Positions 61,873-64,000 of a DNA stretch of 64,000 bases are shown one piece after another. The notes below the pieces were generated by a model. The model saw only the letters and a list, made by a program, of their open reading frames with translations, was not told where the DNA came from and did no database searches. Source of the stretch: Pythium myriotylum (taxonomy: Eukaryota > Oomycota > Peronosporomycetes > Pythiales > Pythiaceae); NCBI GenBank assembly GCA_023091665.1, contig JALJCQ010000022.1, positions 1,178,001 to 1,242,000 on the forward strand, in the 5' to 3' direction. A program made the position numbers and the translations under genes. Position 1 is the stretch's first letter. The number at the start of each line of letters is the position of its first letter.

Positions 61873-63441
61873 ATGGTCTTCACAGTCTCGGCACTCCATG
61901 ACACACGTATATCGGCGGCGACAGCATTGGCGCTGGCTGGTGCTGCCGCATACATGCTGACGAAGAAGTCCAAGCAAAGTGATCCAATCCATCAGCTGCC
62001 AACATCGCTGCCGGTGCTCGGTGACATGCTCGATGTTGCACGACACGGCGACACATTCCATGATTGGATCCTTGAGCAGACGTTGCGCGTGAATGGCGAG
62101 CCGTGGCGGCTCCAGGTTCCCGGGAAAGCCGACTCGATCATCCTTTGTCTTCCTGAAGCGATCGAGGATGCGACAAGCAGGCATTTCGCCAAATTCCCCA
62201 AGGGCGAGTACCAGAACTTGCTGCTCTCGACAATGTTTGGCCACGGCCTGCTCACAGCGGATGGCGAGAGGTGGCACCACCAGCGCAAGACGGCAGTTAA
62301 GTTCTTCTCAGCACGCGTACTACGCAGCTTTCTCAACCACGCGATTAAGAAAAGCTTCGAGCGCTTACGTGACACGCTTGAGCAAGCGTCGAGAACAGGA
62401 TCGCAGGTCGATCTCAACAAAAAGTTCCACGAATTCACACTGGACACGTTCGTCGAGATGGCTCTCGGCGTGGATCTCGCCTGCCTCAGCTCCACGCAGT
62501 CGCACCCATTCCAGAACGCGCTCGATACTGCATCGTCCATAATCTCGCTTCGCTTCCGACGCCCTGCCTGGTTCTGGAAGCTCGAGCAGTGGCTTCGAGT
62601 CGGACGCGAAGGCACTCTGGCGCGCAACATGGAAGTCGTTTACGCGTGGCTCAATCAGGTCATCCAGGCGAGCATGGACAAGTGGATGCAGACGCGTGAT
62701 GCCAGCACCCCCGCAGAAGACGAAACGGCCGCCGTCAAGAGTGTCGTCGAGCTGTTCTTTGAAAACAGTCGCGATGATCTAGACGGTCTCCAGAAAGAAG
62801 ATCTCGTTGATTTCATCCTCACATTCGTGATTGGTGCACGCGACACAACAAGCTCAACGCTCAGCTGGTTCTTTTACGCGCTCGCCAAGAACCCGGAAGT
62901 CGAGAAACGGATCCGCGACGAATTTGCGGCAAAGCTCCCGGGGGTCGATCCCAATACGTATCTGACTACGGACCACACGCGCGAACTCGCGTACTTCGAG
63001 GCAACGATCCGAGAGACGATTCGACTTTACCCAGCCGCACCATTCACGTACCGCCATGTCGCGGAAGACGTCACGATCCACGGGGGGATCACGCTGCGGA
63101 AAGACGAGAGTGTCATGATGCCGGCGTACACGATGGCACGCCTGCCTCAAATCTGGGGTGACGACGCTGCCGAGTTCAAACCAGAGCGATGGATTGATGT
63201 TTCCTCCGGCACGATCAAGCAAGTCTCGTCGTTCCAGTTCTTCTCCTTCAGCGCCGGCCCTCGCACGTGCGTCGGCATGAATCTCGCGATGCTCGAGTTG
63301 CGAGTATTGCTGGCCAACATGCTCCACAAGTTCCATTTTGGCGTGGACCTCGAGGCCAATGACGGCAGCTACGACATGTCGGTGACTCTGGCGATGAAGC
63401 ATCCGCTGCTCGTCAGTGTGAACAAGACGCACCACGCATAG
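61873..63441 (+). CDS. cytochrome P450 monooxygenase
   Basis: 522 residues in one exon, a normal P450 length. An N-terminal membrane anchor lies at about residues 14-30. Signature regions are the helix-C WxxxR equivalent 'WHHQRKTAVKFF', the I-helix 'IGARDTTSSTL' (oxygen activation), 'EATIRETIRLYP' (ExxR), 'FKPERW' (PERF region) and the haem loop 'FSAGPRTCVGMNLA' with the thiolate Cys466. It resembles the CYP86/704-like fatty-acid hydroxylase group and the oomycete CYP families of that clan. Expected activity is endoplasmic-reticulum oxidation of a lipid, but the substrate is not predictable. No break or missing motif. Confidence 0.93.
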   Translation: MVFTVSALHDTRISAATALALAGAAAYMLTKKSKQSDPIHQLPTSLPVLGDMLDVARHGDTFHDWILEQTLRVNGEPWRLQVPGKADSIILCLPEAIEDATSRHFAKFPKGEYQNLLLSTMFGHGLLTADGERWHHQRKTAVKFFSARVLRSFLNHAIKKSFERLRDTLEQASRTGSQVDLNKKFHEFTLDTFVEMALGVDLACLSSTQSHPFQNALDTASSIISLRFRRPAWFWKLEQWLRVGREGTLARNMEVVYAWLNQVIQASMDKWMQTRDASTPAEDETAAVKSVVELFFENSRDDLDGLQKEDLVDFILTFVIGARDTTSSTLSWFFYALAKNPEVEKRIRDEFAAKLPGVDPNTYLTTDHTRELAYFEATIRETIRLYPAAPFTYRHVAEDVTIHGGITLRKDESVMMPAYTMARLPQIWGDDAAEFKPERWIDVSSGTIKQVSSFQFFSFSAGPRTCVGMNLAMLELRVLLANMLHKFHFGVDLEANDGSYDMSVTLAMKHPLLVSVNKTHHA

Positions 63442-63778
63442 CATTGCAGTGTGGGCTTTGCAGCAAATATTACGAATATAATATTCCAGTATCGTTCGAC
63501 TAGCAGACAGAACAAGGCGAGATCGAGAGAGCAGCAGCTCGCGCTCCTCGGATACACATAGAAAAACACGACGACATCGAGACGTGTTGGTCAAAGTGTC
63601 AGAAAGTTTCTTCATGACACGCAACTCTCGAGTTCGGTTTTTACACAAAGTGGCTACATGCATCTGTAGCCATGTTGTGTTAAATTCGACTCACTCAATA
63701 CCAAGCCAGCCTAATGAGATACGAAGGAGACATGGCGGGAAACCTTTGACGGTCTCCAATCCGCCTCCGCCGTCAGCG
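63442..63778. other. intergenic region
   Basis: 337 bases between the P450 stop and the MYND-finger start. Nothing recognised beyond probable terminator and promoter sequence. Confidence 0.4.
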
Positions 63779-64000
63779 ATGGCTGGCCCCCTCGTGCCGA
63801 CGTGCACGCACTGCGACGCCACGTCGCCGACGCCCGCGGTCGTCTGCGCCAAGTGCAACGCCGTCGTCTACTGCAGCGATGCGCATCGGAACGAGGACGC
63901 GACGAGCCACAAGAAGACTTGCAAGACGATCGTCGACGCGCGCAAGCTGCTGGCGACCGAAGAGAGGAAGCTGCGCCGCAAGAAAGGCGACATGTTCATG
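63779..64000 (+). CDS. MYND-type zinc-finger protein (3' partial)
   Basis: 74 residues are visible before the window ends. The Met at 63779 is followed by a full MYND finger: 'CTHC', 'CAKCNAVVYCSDAHR', then a His and Cys in 'SHKKTC'. MYND fingers mediate protein contacts with proline-rich partners and are fused to SET, ankyrin or tetratricopeptide domains in many eukaryotes. What follows here (a Lys/Arg-rich helix 'EERKLRRKKGDMF') is too short to choose among these. Confidence 0.85.
   Translation, partial: MAGPLVPTCTHCDATSPTPAVVCAKCNAVVYCSDAHRNEDATSHKKTCKTIVDARKLLATEERKLRRKKGDMFM

Overview
The window is eukaryotic and most likely from an oomycete (Stramenopila, Pythium/Phytophthora-like). 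Reasons: compact genes with few, very short introns (59-77 nt, donors such as GTGCGT or GTAAGG); transcription-start motifs matching the known oomycete core promoter (CTCATTYYNCAA-like) 38-46 bases upstream of several start codons; and typical oomycete families (temptin-like and CAP secreted proteins, receptor-like TKL kinases, a basic/START-like family, oomycete-type multi-pass membrane proteins). The species cannot be fixed from the sequence.

Layout. 1-18.5 kb: three copies of an unnamed 'leucine-rich-repeat-like' family (1-1903 partial, 2814-5162, 16133-18469) around housekeeping genes: a Josephin deubiquitinase (5522-6284), a choline-transporter-like protein (6358-8919) and the 2197-residue double-cassette helicase ASCC3 (9336-15929). 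19-30 kb: mostly secreted or membrane proteins: a pair of homologous small secreted proteins, an M64-type metallopeptidase, a CAP/PR-1 protein, a multi-pass membrane protein, a START-like protein and a temptin-like protein. 30.6-43.4 kb: five TKL kinase loci. Three are intact receptor-like kinases, one is a wrecked pseudogene, and one is a kinase domain without ectodomain joined to a retroelement ORF1. 45-49 kb: gene-poor, with one C2H2 zinc-finger gene. 49.3-60.3 kb: a START-like gene split by a complete LINE. 60.3-64 kb: a cytochrome P450 and the start of a MYND-finger gene.

The strongest observation is the LINE at 50321-60211. It has an exact 17-bp target-site duplication and a poly(A) tail. 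Its ORF1 carries a 15-cysteine cluster, a CCHC knuckle and an OTU cysteine-protease domain. Its ORF2 carries APE endonuclease, reverse transcriptase, a Cys/His motif and an archaeal-like RNase H. Removing the element and one duplication copy restores an exon of 987 nt, the same length as the paralogue's exon at 27691-28677, so the insertion is recent. A second LINE family with (ATC)n tails left three 5'-truncated insertions with exact 14-16 bp duplications (31687-32093, 42186-42450, 45203-45252), all on the minus strand, in and beside the kinase cluster. Homopolymer C/G runs of 19-27 bases recur, and two of them split retroelement ORF1s.

All calls rest on reading motifs, reading frames and repeats by eye; no database search was run.
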